Below are positions 44,901 to 52,900 of a stretch of 64,000 nucleotides of DNA, in pieces. A program made the position numbers and the translations under genes. The notes under the pieces were generated by a model, which saw only the letters and a program-made list of their open reading frames with translations, searched no databases and had not been told where the DNA came from. Source of the stretch: Strigamia acuminata (lineage: Eukaryota > Arthropoda > Chilopoda > Geophilomorpha > Linotaeniidae); the NCBI GenBank assembly GCA_949358305.1, contig OX442314.1:3971087-4035086 (forward strand). The letters run 5' to 3'. How positions within the stretch are numbered: the first letter of the stretch is position 1; every line of letters begins with the position of its first letter.

Positions 44901-45967
44901 TTTCCTTCTACGGTGACGTTCCATTCTTGCTTTATCTCGGCTTCCTGGTCTCCTCTCATTTTTTGTATCATCTTTTCCGTTTGCTCGGCTGTCCTTTTGT
45001 CGCGATGTTGTTTTTCTTCTTCTTCCTTCCAAAGTTCTTTTCTTTCTGCGCTCAGTCTTCGTTGCCGATTTATTGTTTCCAATCTCGCTTCTTCTCGAGC
45101 CTTTTCGCGAGCTTTGTGAAAGGCTTTATGGGGGTCAGGTACGAAACCTCCTGTGTCACTGGGCATTTCTTGTGTCATGGGCGTCTCCGCTACCAGTCTT
45201 GCGACTGGCGTCGGGGCCTGTGTCACGCAAATAGCCTCAGTAAGTATCGTAATCGACTCCCAGGCTGAAGTTCCAAACGGAATGTTTGTTGCGACTTTTA
45301 GTTGAGCCGCTTGTTGCGATAAATAGATCAAATGGGCGACTTCCGGAGAAACTGGGGCAGGTCTCGCCGGGCCTCGGGAGGCCATCGGGGTCCTGTTCGT
45401 GTTCCGTACCGGAGTTTGGTTTATGGCGGCAGATGTTTGGTACGTTGGTGGCAATGGGTTGGTGCTGACTGTGTTTGTTTGCTTTGGAGTTTTCGTGGTC
45501 TCCTCGGCCACTAGTATTGGTACTCGTCCTGTTGTTGTATTGCGAATTTCTTTTTGATTCTTTAGGACTTCTGTATCGGTATCTTTGGTGGAGGGCATAT
45601 TCAAGGAGAGCGGCTCCCGCTCGGGCTCGGTTAGGGCCTCGAGCAAAGCTGCTTCTTCCTCTTTCTGCGCCTTCGCCTTTCTTCGATTCGCTCGGGCTTT
45701 CGCCTTCGCGGATGGTTCGGGGTTGGGGCCGCCCGACTGTAGATGGTAATCGGAGGCCCTTTTCCCTTTTTCGAGCATAGGTTGCTCGGTTTCAGATGTG
45801 GAGTGTTCGTCTTTGTCTGACTTTTCGAGCAAAGGTTGCTCGGTATCAAACGCAGATCGTTCGTCTTTGTTTGACTTTTCGGGCAAAGGTTGCTCGGTTT
45901 TAGACGTGGATTGTTCACCTTTGTCTGACATAATTTTCACCTGGGCAATTTTATCAAGAGAGATCAC
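35889..45967 (-). CDS. Outer element ORF1, gag-like, split by two transposons
   Basis: Three pieces share one frame once the insertions and one copy of each target duplication are ignored: 43995-45967, 40378-41234 and 35889-36058. Together they make 3000 bases, or 999 codons and a stop, with no internal stop. The N-terminal part has repeated acidic units (EQPLLEKSDKDE). The middle is a long Glu/Lys/Arg-rich coiled coil, followed by a polar Asp/Ser-rich stretch (GDPSDPSDSSDDD). Near the C-terminus is a Cys-containing segment (KCTLCLNE). This pattern fits a gag-like structural protein, but the family is not identified. As it stands the gene is interrupted and not expressed as one protein. Confidence 0.6.
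36215..39130 (-). CDS. Ty3/Mag pol: reverse transcriptase, RNase H, integrase
   Basis: The frame runs reverse transcriptase (FDFSDAYNQ, active site FLDD), RNase H (VLTVDASPFGVGAQL, TDREGFAI), the integrase zinc head (HSGHPGV, CELCQ), the core (VDFAGPF, HSDCGPQF, PPYHPATNGAVEGF) with the D-D-E residues visible, and a C-terminal tail. The open frame overlaps gag by 131 bases in another frame, so pol would need ribosomal frameshifting. The first about 40 codons overlapping gag are not typical pol. The usual protease end motif (LLGRDWL) is absent in both frames at the junction, so a short deletion is likely. Confidence 0.9.
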   Translation of the reverse strand: MLLQFACVRSLVNCYHFWGYLGYQCFFRVPITLSNCMLLRGLVSEPKQVNAVDGVLPSPPLDLASAKVQLEEILASHKTVFSGGIGQCKGVQLHIPVDKNFQPIFLPARNPPLALRAKMEAEIDRLVEAGVLEPVQHARWATPVTPVEKSDGTVKLAGLYNLTVNKALPKVVYPLPRFEQITSTLADGEYFSTFDFSDAYNQWELDQESQEVMVINTHKGLFLVKRLFYGVSCAPALFQQSMEQLVKPVVKTQPFLDDVCATGRSVPEHLKVVDHLLTIFEEKNLRLNARKCKFFQDKVKFLGHVFSKDGYAPIPARIDGLVKAATPKNAGELHTYIGMINYYARFLPNLATVLEPLYYLLRQGVVWRWGKQQEQAIDGVRKLLASATFLVHFDPSKQTVLTVDASPFGVGAQLSQEDELGRKQTVAVASGLLNAAQRNYSQTDREGFAIIFGVKKFHHYLYGHNFILETDHKPLVLILGDKRGCNEIVAARLQRWCVFLNAYNFQIRHIAGKSNVVADGLSRLAINNVDFDDSDIPLHAVFRAQLESMPISAVVVRKRTLEDSILARVLLLVREGWPSGTIEVDLAPWHRVRKQLSVEDDCLFYNDRVVVPKVLQSSILTELHSGHPGVVKMKLLARSICWWPRMDSDIERMVRECELCQINLPAPARERNVAWPTPAEAWGRIHVDFAGPFFGHMFILCVDAKSKWPEIVMMKGTTARDTIEVFEEWFSRHGLPLHVHSDCGPQFTSEEFVQFLAMNGVRQSRSPPYHPATNGAVEGFVGTFKTGMKKFMAEHGNIKRALRQFLSSYRTTPHCTTLVTPDALFREKEMRTRLHLLRPRREDELSTPVVRRKFSIDDLIYARDYRSSSRWIAGKIFKLLSPVTYLVQLHNGVFWKRHADQLRGRVVQSLNGSSSFQVEEDWEPGNGNCVVGSGNESSGVEQDAGNDPVVAPRRSTRVRRPPAHLRDFIRD
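39000..40178 (-). CDS. Ty3/Mag gag with zinc knuckles and partial protease
   Basis: The likely start is the ATG at 40178 (MAQFIGQLSEYD), just inside the element; the frame is open further up into the LTR. The product has a helical capsid-like region, a basic Lys-rich stretch and two CCHC knuckles (CYACGSPDHFRDKC, CHNCGQKGHIRKFC). It ends with an aspartic protease start (VDSGSSLTLID) but stops before the expected second protease motif. The second Ty3 element in this window (53.8-58.0 kb) has both parts in one frame, which supports truncation here. Confidence 0.85.
   Translation of the reverse strand: MAQFIGQLSEYDVNSDWDMYVEQLEQLFELNAIEDKKVAILLGTIGSHGYKMLRDLCAPDLPKTKTYDDLVTLMHDHQKPKPMVAAERFRFFRTTQLDTESVSAFVIKLKAAAEFCEFGQQLNDYLRDQFINGLRFENVQRHLLTVKGLTFQKATETALSMDTASKEVQKFHSKTENKDNTVHKIQDNKSGFYKKGKTDFKKKFSNSQDHSSGQKSDGNKQRRCYACGSPDHFRDKCRFKDSDCHNCGQKGHIRKFCHVRSTSHQLNQPSRDRGGASSGKQPAANSVRVDDDIFVPFHRVCHVRDTIVDPVFVDVNIEGVNLAMEVDSGSSLTLIDEQCFNTHFSKFKLNASPVRLRAFTGELLSLLGVFGVSVFFQGAHYSVQLHVVEGFS
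41243..43994 (+). mobile_element. hAT DNA transposon nested in outer ORF1
   Basis: Ends CAGTGTTG...CAACACTG with imperfect inverted repeats (CAGTGTTGTGCTCGCTATTC on the left; CAGTGTTGGGATCGCTAACC on the right strand), and an exact 8-bp duplication GTTGTTTG at 41235-41242 and 43995-44002. Both termini carry subterminal GCTATCGCTA/TTAGCGAAA motifs. The length of about 2.75 kb, 8-bp duplication and CAGTG ends are diagnostic of hAT. Confidence 0.95.
41695..43724 (+). pseudogene. hAT transposase, frameshifted
   Basis: The first frame (41695-43116) has a BED-like zinc finger (CKLCKKS...HLEKCH) and the hAT core (TADIWSHQNRSYLGVTTHW, CAAHTLNLV, CDTRWNSW). The second frame (open to 43724) carries the C-terminal dimerisation block (SSAPVERIFSSGKLI, TRNRLNDKTFE). 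They join near 43080 at an ATATAT run; an extra two bases there would explain the shift. The protein is otherwise intact, so the disabling change looks recent. Confidence 0.88.
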
Positions 45968-46012
45968 AAGTTCAGATGAGATTTATTTCTAAATCCCGGA
46001 CAGGCCCCCACG

Positions 46013-46835
46013 TGTCGCGTCCTACCTGGTGATAGGTTTAATGAGCTAACGTGTATTACTTTACCTGTGATTCTATTAAATATGTAAATTACCCAAATGA
46101 ATACTAAGTATATGTAAATGAACAAATAGGTTTATTCAATAGGCGTGAGCCTTAAAATACACTCAGTATAAAGCTAGAGTCGACTTGGTCAGAGTCGAAC
46201 AAAGAGTTTCTCAAGATGGCGTCGTCGATTCCGCGTGGTCGGCGGAACAAAGGCGGCGTCTCGAGTTGTCGTAAATTCGTCACGGATTCGTCGTTCACGG
46301 ACGCGGTGGAATGCTCTTTCGAGTCTTCTATCCGTGCCTGTTGTCTAGGGGTTGGTTTTAGCGTCGCAAGGCTCCGTCCAGAAACGTGGAGTTTCTTACA
46401 GGGCACTCGGACACTTTAGTGGTGGAATAACCGTGGGTCGGTTATTCGGTGTGAATTCACAAGGGTTATTTTCCTGCTTTCGCGGGAAATAAACGCACAG
46501 TGTAAATTCGTGAGAGTTACAGTTGCACTGGAATCAGCGGTCCTCTATCAATCCTAACTTTTGGTGGAGTTGGCCTGACGGTGAGGTAGTTGCTGTGTTC
46601 TTGGTGTCGTTTGTGTAAGTTCTGATTTTAGGCGGGAAATTCTCCCTTTTATGGGTCAGTGTGAGGGGCCGGCGCAGCCAATGGGGGCTTGCCACCCGAC
46701 GCCTCACTCCCCTCGGGGCACACACCTGCTCATGGAGAGGCGGAGCCAACACGAGGGGAACGACCGGTCTATTGCAGTGAGTCATGGGGCAAATATCCGC
46801 TTGGAGAGAAATATTTAACCCCCATGCTCACCACA
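46013..46835 (-). repeat. 5' LTR of outer element (right copy)
   Basis: An 823-bp LTR partner of 32307-33129, adjacent to the tRNA-Pro-like primer site, so it is the 5' LTR for minus-strand reading. Confidence 0.92.
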
Positions 46836-46839
46836 ACAT

Positions 46840-47123
46840 CTTAAAGTTAAGAAATTTTGATTTTGTTTGACCAACAATCAAAATGAAACCACCAAAATAA
46901 AAACCGTCTACACCCGTGTTGGCATAGTGCCGCAAAGGCACGCCACACCAGCAACCAACCCGTCACACACAGGGAAGGATCCCCATGGGTGACGTGGCTG
47001 GTTAGACATAACTATTCTGGTGTATTCACCTATGCAGCCCATGCAACCGCTCATGGAGGTTGTGGTGGATCCGACATCTCACCACTGCGCATCGCAGTAA
47101 TGAATAGCTAGAGAGCAGAGTCA
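46840..47123. other. Short unique stretch between two elements
   Basis: GC-richer than its flanks, with dyad-like pieces (GTGTTGGCATAGTGCCG; GGTGACGTGGCTGGTT). No tRNA, 5S RNA or coding frame could be recognised. Confidence 0.35.
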
Positions 47124-49120
47124 CACTGGAAAAAAATATGGCTTTACAAATTGTAAATGTTCTAAAAGTTAATGCGTAAATGTGAGCTTTACAGTTTTTG
47201 TAAAGTTGTTGTAAAATCGAAGAAAAATTAGACATTTAACATTGAATTTACACACTTTGTAAATTTCATGTGTAAATCAGACATTTACATTAAATTTAAT
47301 TTCCTTGTAAATGACTTGGTTGAAATAGCACATTTAACAATAAGTTTAAGTTGCATGTAAATATCTTGTTTTAAATTAGATAATTAGCATCAACATTAAA
47401 ATAATAAAAATCAATAAAAACTAATCAAAAGTAAAATGAAATACATCAAAATGATCACTGAAAAACAAGAAACAAAAAATGCAATCGTAACAATACTCGG
47501 AAATGATTCAAAAAGCTAATAAAATGACAAAAACTAACTTAGCTCTCAAAAGATCGAGGTTGACCAATGAGAGCGCAGCAACCTTCAGTTGGGTTCAAAC
47601 TCAAAATTTAGACTGCATCAAACACAAAAAACAAGCATGAATAAGAACTTAAATTAATTATTAATAATTAATTAGTACACAGAATGAATGACAAAACAAT
47701 TTTACAAATTAGTAACAAGGCACATTTGAAATCAACGGTAAAATCCAACATGGCGTTCACAACTGAGGACACTCCCGGTTCTTGCTCAAACAAGCGATTT
47801 ACACTCGAACCAGCGAAGGATTACCACTAAAATCGGTACAAAACATAAGAATACATGTGTATAATTAGTAATTAATTGTTTTACAACTTCTAGGAAATGA
47901 ATAATACTTTGAATGAGGACAAAAGCGCACTACATGAGCTACGCCCAAAACCAACAGACGAAAAAGGCACCAAATAGACCTTCAGAGTATTCTGATCATC
48001 AAAAGACCATCAAAAATGAAATTAACAGGTAAAAATACATCAAAACGCTTCTGTTTGAGAATATTAAACTGAAATTTCAACCTAAAAACACTCCTTTTCA
48101 GAATCATCGCATAAGTCAACTGGAAACTGAAACGTGCATCATTAACATAGCACAACTGAACCGGAAAATGACACATTGATGATTATGAAGAAACATACAC
48201 GAAAACAACAACAAAAAATGGAAAAAGGAATCGAATCAGATAAGCTTTTTAATTAATTATATCAAAAGAAGATTTATTTAAGGCATTTAAAACCATTTCA
48301 GGAAAAATTCACCGATTGGGAAGAATACAACAAGGAAAAAACAACACAGAGAGACGACACACTTGAAAATGTAAAAAAACTGATTTGAGATTTAATTCTA
48401 ATCTAAGCAAACAGATTTGATGGTAGATTTGAAATTTCGGCCGTTGGTGTATACTTTTTACACTTGATGGTAGAAAATCAGATTGGCTGTTGGTTTGTTT
48501 GTTTAATAAATAATGAAATGCACATGACAGCTTATATTTAAAAAAAATATTTTTGTAATATTTGTAATATTTTATTTGTAATATTTTAATGTGATACATT
48601 TTTAAAAATCTTGTATAACTGTGATTAGTTTTCTGTGATATACAGTATTTAAAATGTGTAAAAATATTTGTGAGAAATATTATACTGTGATTACATGTAA
48701 ATATATTTATTAAAATATAAAATCTAAAATTGTTAAGGGATGAAAAGTAAATGAAAATTTGAAATTTCAGCTTTGTAAAGTCACATTTACAAAGAGTGTA
48801 AATTTTTGTTTAAATCAATAAATTTACAAGATTAAAACTGCATTTTTCATTAAACAGACAATAAATTTAAAGTTTGTAAATTTGAAATTTGTCAGCTTTT
48901 ACAGAAATTAAATTTATTGTTAAATCCAACAAATTTGAAATTTACAAACTGTAAAGTTATTGTGCGTGTTTATTGTAAAATGTCTTTTTCTTTTGTAAAG
49001 TTATTGTGTAAAACAAAAGTTTACAATTTTTGTAAATGTGACTTTACAAAGCCGAAAGTTCAAATTTACAATAACTTTTCAGCAATTGAAAGACATGTAA
49101 AGCCATATTTTTTTCCAGTG
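47124..49120. mobile_element. Non-autonomous CACTA-like DNA element
   Basis: The 1997-bp segment starts CACTGGAAAAAAATATGGCT and ends with the exact reverse complement; the arm extends 25 bp to TTACA. The 3-bp TCA flanks it at 47121-47123 and 49121-49123. CACTG ends with a 3-bp duplication point to the CACTA/EnSpm group. Subterminal regions are full of GTAAATTT/AAATTTAC motifs on both sides. There is no transposase frame. Confidence 0.75.
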
Positions 49121-49906
49121 TCAGCACAAAGCACGACTGCTCTTGCTAGCTTCAGGTCTTCACTTCTATTGTCTCGCTTCTATTGTCACCTTCACATCAT
49201 GGGTTTAGATGATTGTGTGACATCATTTAAATGATAATTTGTCACAACTTATCACTGAGTTTTTACATTACCTGGTGGATACAGCCAAAAACGCTCATTC
49301 TGCAGGTGAGCGTCAAGCTGGACTGGGACGATTTATATGTCCAAGGCTGTACGGTATATACTTAAAGTTTCATACATTTGTTTGCCCTATTCAAGGTAGT
49401 TTCGTTTTTATCGTTTCATTCGTAATTTCTAGCATGTGTTGTTTGTTATTTCATCCGTGCGCCATGGGGGTCGAGAACAAAGAGTTGGTAAACTTGTACC
49501 AAACTAGACTCCTTAATTGAGAATTTAAAATAGTTTAAATATACAAAGTTATGACTGATTGTCAGTAACTTCAACACAATGCCCACAATGAATAGTCTAA
49601 TCCATCCCACCTGGTTTAGTTAATGGCTAATGTAATCAAATGACATTATATTGGTTGATGTCATAATATGATGTGATATCACGTGGTAGCATCCTGCAAC
49701 CAGCAACTCCTCCTGGCATGGTGACATTGTACTAGTATTAGTAGGCCATATGGATGTTTGTTGGTCTGGTTGACTTTTTTAAATGAAGGAAATGTTACTA
49801 CACATGAAAGCAATTTGCATAATATGTCAGCTGACAATCAATTAAAGTAATCAATATTAATCTCAACAGCATTGTACCACATCAATAACTGCACTTAAAA
49901 GGAACA
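49121..49906. other. Intergenic, 5' side of DEG/ENaC gene
   Basis: AT-rich sequence that should hold the promoter and leader of the channel gene starting at 49907. The 93- and 105-codon frames here (49239, 48917) have no domain. Confidence 0.4.
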
Positions 49907-52900
49907 ATGGAGAGAGAGGATTCAAATCGACCAGTAGGCCCAATTGAACAAATGAGAAGACGAAAACTGCTTCAACTTGTTCGCATTACTATGTCGAAGC
50001 AACAGAGGACTCCGCCATTGATCAAATGTTTGAGAAATATCTGGGAGAATAAAAGAAATATCAAGATTTTACTTTGTGTGTTACTAATTATCAATTTGGC
50101 AGCTTGTGTTTATCAAACAGTAGATCGAGTATTGTATTTCATGGACGAACCCACAGCAGTTGATGCACACATGATTGAAACAACGCATGGTCCCTTTCCC
50201 TATGTTTATTTATATCCATCTACTACGCGAGAATTTAACGATTTCATTTTCAACAAAACAAAAAAATCTGACGATTGTAAATTTGATCAAATGATCCCAG
50301 CATTTTCAGAATTTAATTTCAATGATGTTCTACAATATTCTACTATACATAGTTACATAACTGATGCCTACTTCAAAACAGTAAATCGTTTTTATTTTTT
50401 CTCCTAACCAAACTAGAATAAGTTTAATCAAAAGTGGAAAAATATATATTTGCAGCCTAAAATGCGCATTAACCTTACAATTGCAAATTATGAGACTGTG
50501 GATTTTCCCACTGCACAAGTTTCCAGTCGTAAGTCAACTATATTTCCTGTTTTCTTTATTTTTACAAGTTCCTTTTTCCCTTAGCAATTTCGTTTCCATA
50601 TGGGAATGCTGCTTATAAGATGGTCATAAAACTTAATTTTCCCAAGAAATGTAAATATGTTCTCGTGAGTATTTAATTTCATCGACAATTCTCACAATTT
50701 ATTTTGCATTTCTCACAGCCACAAAGTTACACACCACATTTTTAAAAAAATGAGCATCCCTTGTAGCTGTCAAAATTGTGAAATACTCAGTAATAAAATT
50801 TGATAATCATTCTCGAAACCATTGCATTCAATTTCAAGGTGTTAATAGATCCATCATCAGTCGTTTATCATGTAAACAAGCAATTTATGCAAACTCTACA
50901 AATAGAACACGACAAACATACAGTTGGAATTAGAGTGCAAGAAGTAAGGATTAAATTAATAATTATTCACTATCCAAGAAATAATTCTGATTAATGATCA
51001 AAAGTATTTCTTGGATCTATTCGTTTTATTTAAGCACAATTGCTAATTATTAACTAATATGTAATAAGGGCCATCCGTAATTTACATAATGTTGGGTTTT
51101 GGTTGACTAGAATTAACATCAACATGTAACATCAAATTTCTGTTAAAAGGTCGTAACAAATTCCCTCCCTTCATCCCTAGAAAATAAGATAATAAAGATG
51201 CTATGTACGTAATTTAGGGAAGGCCCCATAATAATACAAGAATTTGAAACTTGTATTTTAGTATCACTACATCAGCACTAAGAAAAATCCATGTGATAAT
51301 AATTTACATGATTGCTTACGTCCATGTCTCGTCAAACAAACGAAATGCAGGTAAGTTTTTTAATTCGACTCAATAACAGAATTCAATGAAAAAATATTTA
51401 TTTCTGTGCACAAATCACAAATCAACACATTTCAAAAATATTTTTTTATCTGACTGTTATTAATAAAAATTAGAAGTTAACTTTAATAAAGGTTGTCACA
51501 TTAGATATCCATTTTATGAAGCGAGAAATCTACCGGAATGCAATTACACAGACACCTTGAATCAGTTCAAACAAATAGCAAACCTTATCAGCGTATATGG
51601 TATAGAATCAGTGTAGATGTGGTAATTTATGTGATGAGACAAGTTTCAGCCAAACAGTTGATAGAATACCTGATGATGTAGATAAAATAGACATTTATGT
51701 TGTCAATACTTTCGTTCGAATATTAGTCGAACACTTTTCTTATGACATCATCAATTTGCTATGCGACATCGGAGGAAACATTGGCCTCTATTTCGGCATG
51801 TCTTGCTTGACACTGGTCGAAATATTCATTCACATATGCAAAATATGCATCAGCAAACCAACAACAGCAAATTCCAAGTTAACAGATAAAATTGAAATGA
51901 CGCTTGAAAAGATGGAGAGTAGCCGAAAACTAACTTTCGTTAAAAAGTTGATCAAAATCACAACATCACTATTCCTTGGCTCGATATCAGTCTACTACAT
52001 TTACCATTTGATTGATTCTTATTTTCAATTTCAACTCTTGAAAACTGTTAAACTCATTAGAGATGAAAAAATTCATTTTCCACCCATTATTGCATGTGCA
52101 GATAATGCAAACATATCACGTGCTAAAATGGAATTAGCCCTAAAACTCAACACAACTGATTGCGATCATTTCCAACTGTTGGATTTACTCCATCCACTAT
52201 CTGAATTCGCAAATCAACCACTGCAATTGTGGAATGCCTCCTCTCTTCTTGAGTTCTACGACGCAGAACAGAGATATTATCTCGAGGTAAAAAAGTCAGA
52301 ATATTAAATTCTCTTTTCAAACGTGTATAAATTTAAGAAACTTTTAGAAAGGAGCAACAGCAGATGAAATTGATTTTAATTTTGCCAAATTATCATTAAA
52401 ACCTACAGTGTATGGAATGTGTACTGCGTTTAATAAAGGTAAAAAAAACACAAGTGGCTTTTATTTCTCTAATTTAAATATTTGTACACAGTTGACCAAC
52501 CGTTTTCTCGAAAGCAAAACTTTTTATTCATTAACAATGAGCCCAATGGTCACTGTAGTTTAAAACGAGAAGTGAGATATCCTTCGTACTGTTAATTGCA
52601 GCAGTTACTAATTTCACTTTCTGTATTCCAGCACTTCATTTTGCCAACAAATCAATTTTTTCATCCGAAATATCGTTTAGATGGATCCAACAATTTAATT
52701 GCTTTTGTCAACTTCGCCCCTCAAACGGTGAATTTGAAAAATGATAAATCCACTATACTCTGGCTCACCATAAGGTTGCCCTTTCTCCCATTGGCCGAGT
52801 CTCACTACTTCTAACTGTAGACTACGTACTACCACCAGAAAAAGGAGTTTTTATTTTTGTGATTATTATAAAATAAAGATTAAAATGATATAATTTTAAT

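Larger units (their letters stand above)
32307..46835 (-). mobile_element. LTR retroelement lacking recognisable RT, with nested insertions
   Basis: Direct repeats of 823 bp (32307-33129 and 46013-46835) start TGTCGCG and end CACCACA, with the 4-bp duplication ACAT at 32303-32306 and 46836-46839. By eye the LTRs differ at two positions. The element reads on the minus strand. Next to the right LTR (45991-46010) is a primer site, TGGGGGCCTGTCCGGGATTT on the minus strand, matching the 3' end of eukaryotic tRNA-Pro at about 18 of 20 positions. A purine-rich tract (GGAGGAAGGACG) adjoins the left LTR. Two large ORFs fill the interior, but no protease, reverse transcriptase or RNase H motif is visible, so the element is probably non-autonomous. 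Without the two nested insertions it would be about 7.4 kb. Confidence 0.9.

Noticed and set aside
46905-47000. Possible tRNA or 5S RNA gene
   Set aside because: There are short dyads but no A/B box pair, cloverleaf or 5S motif.
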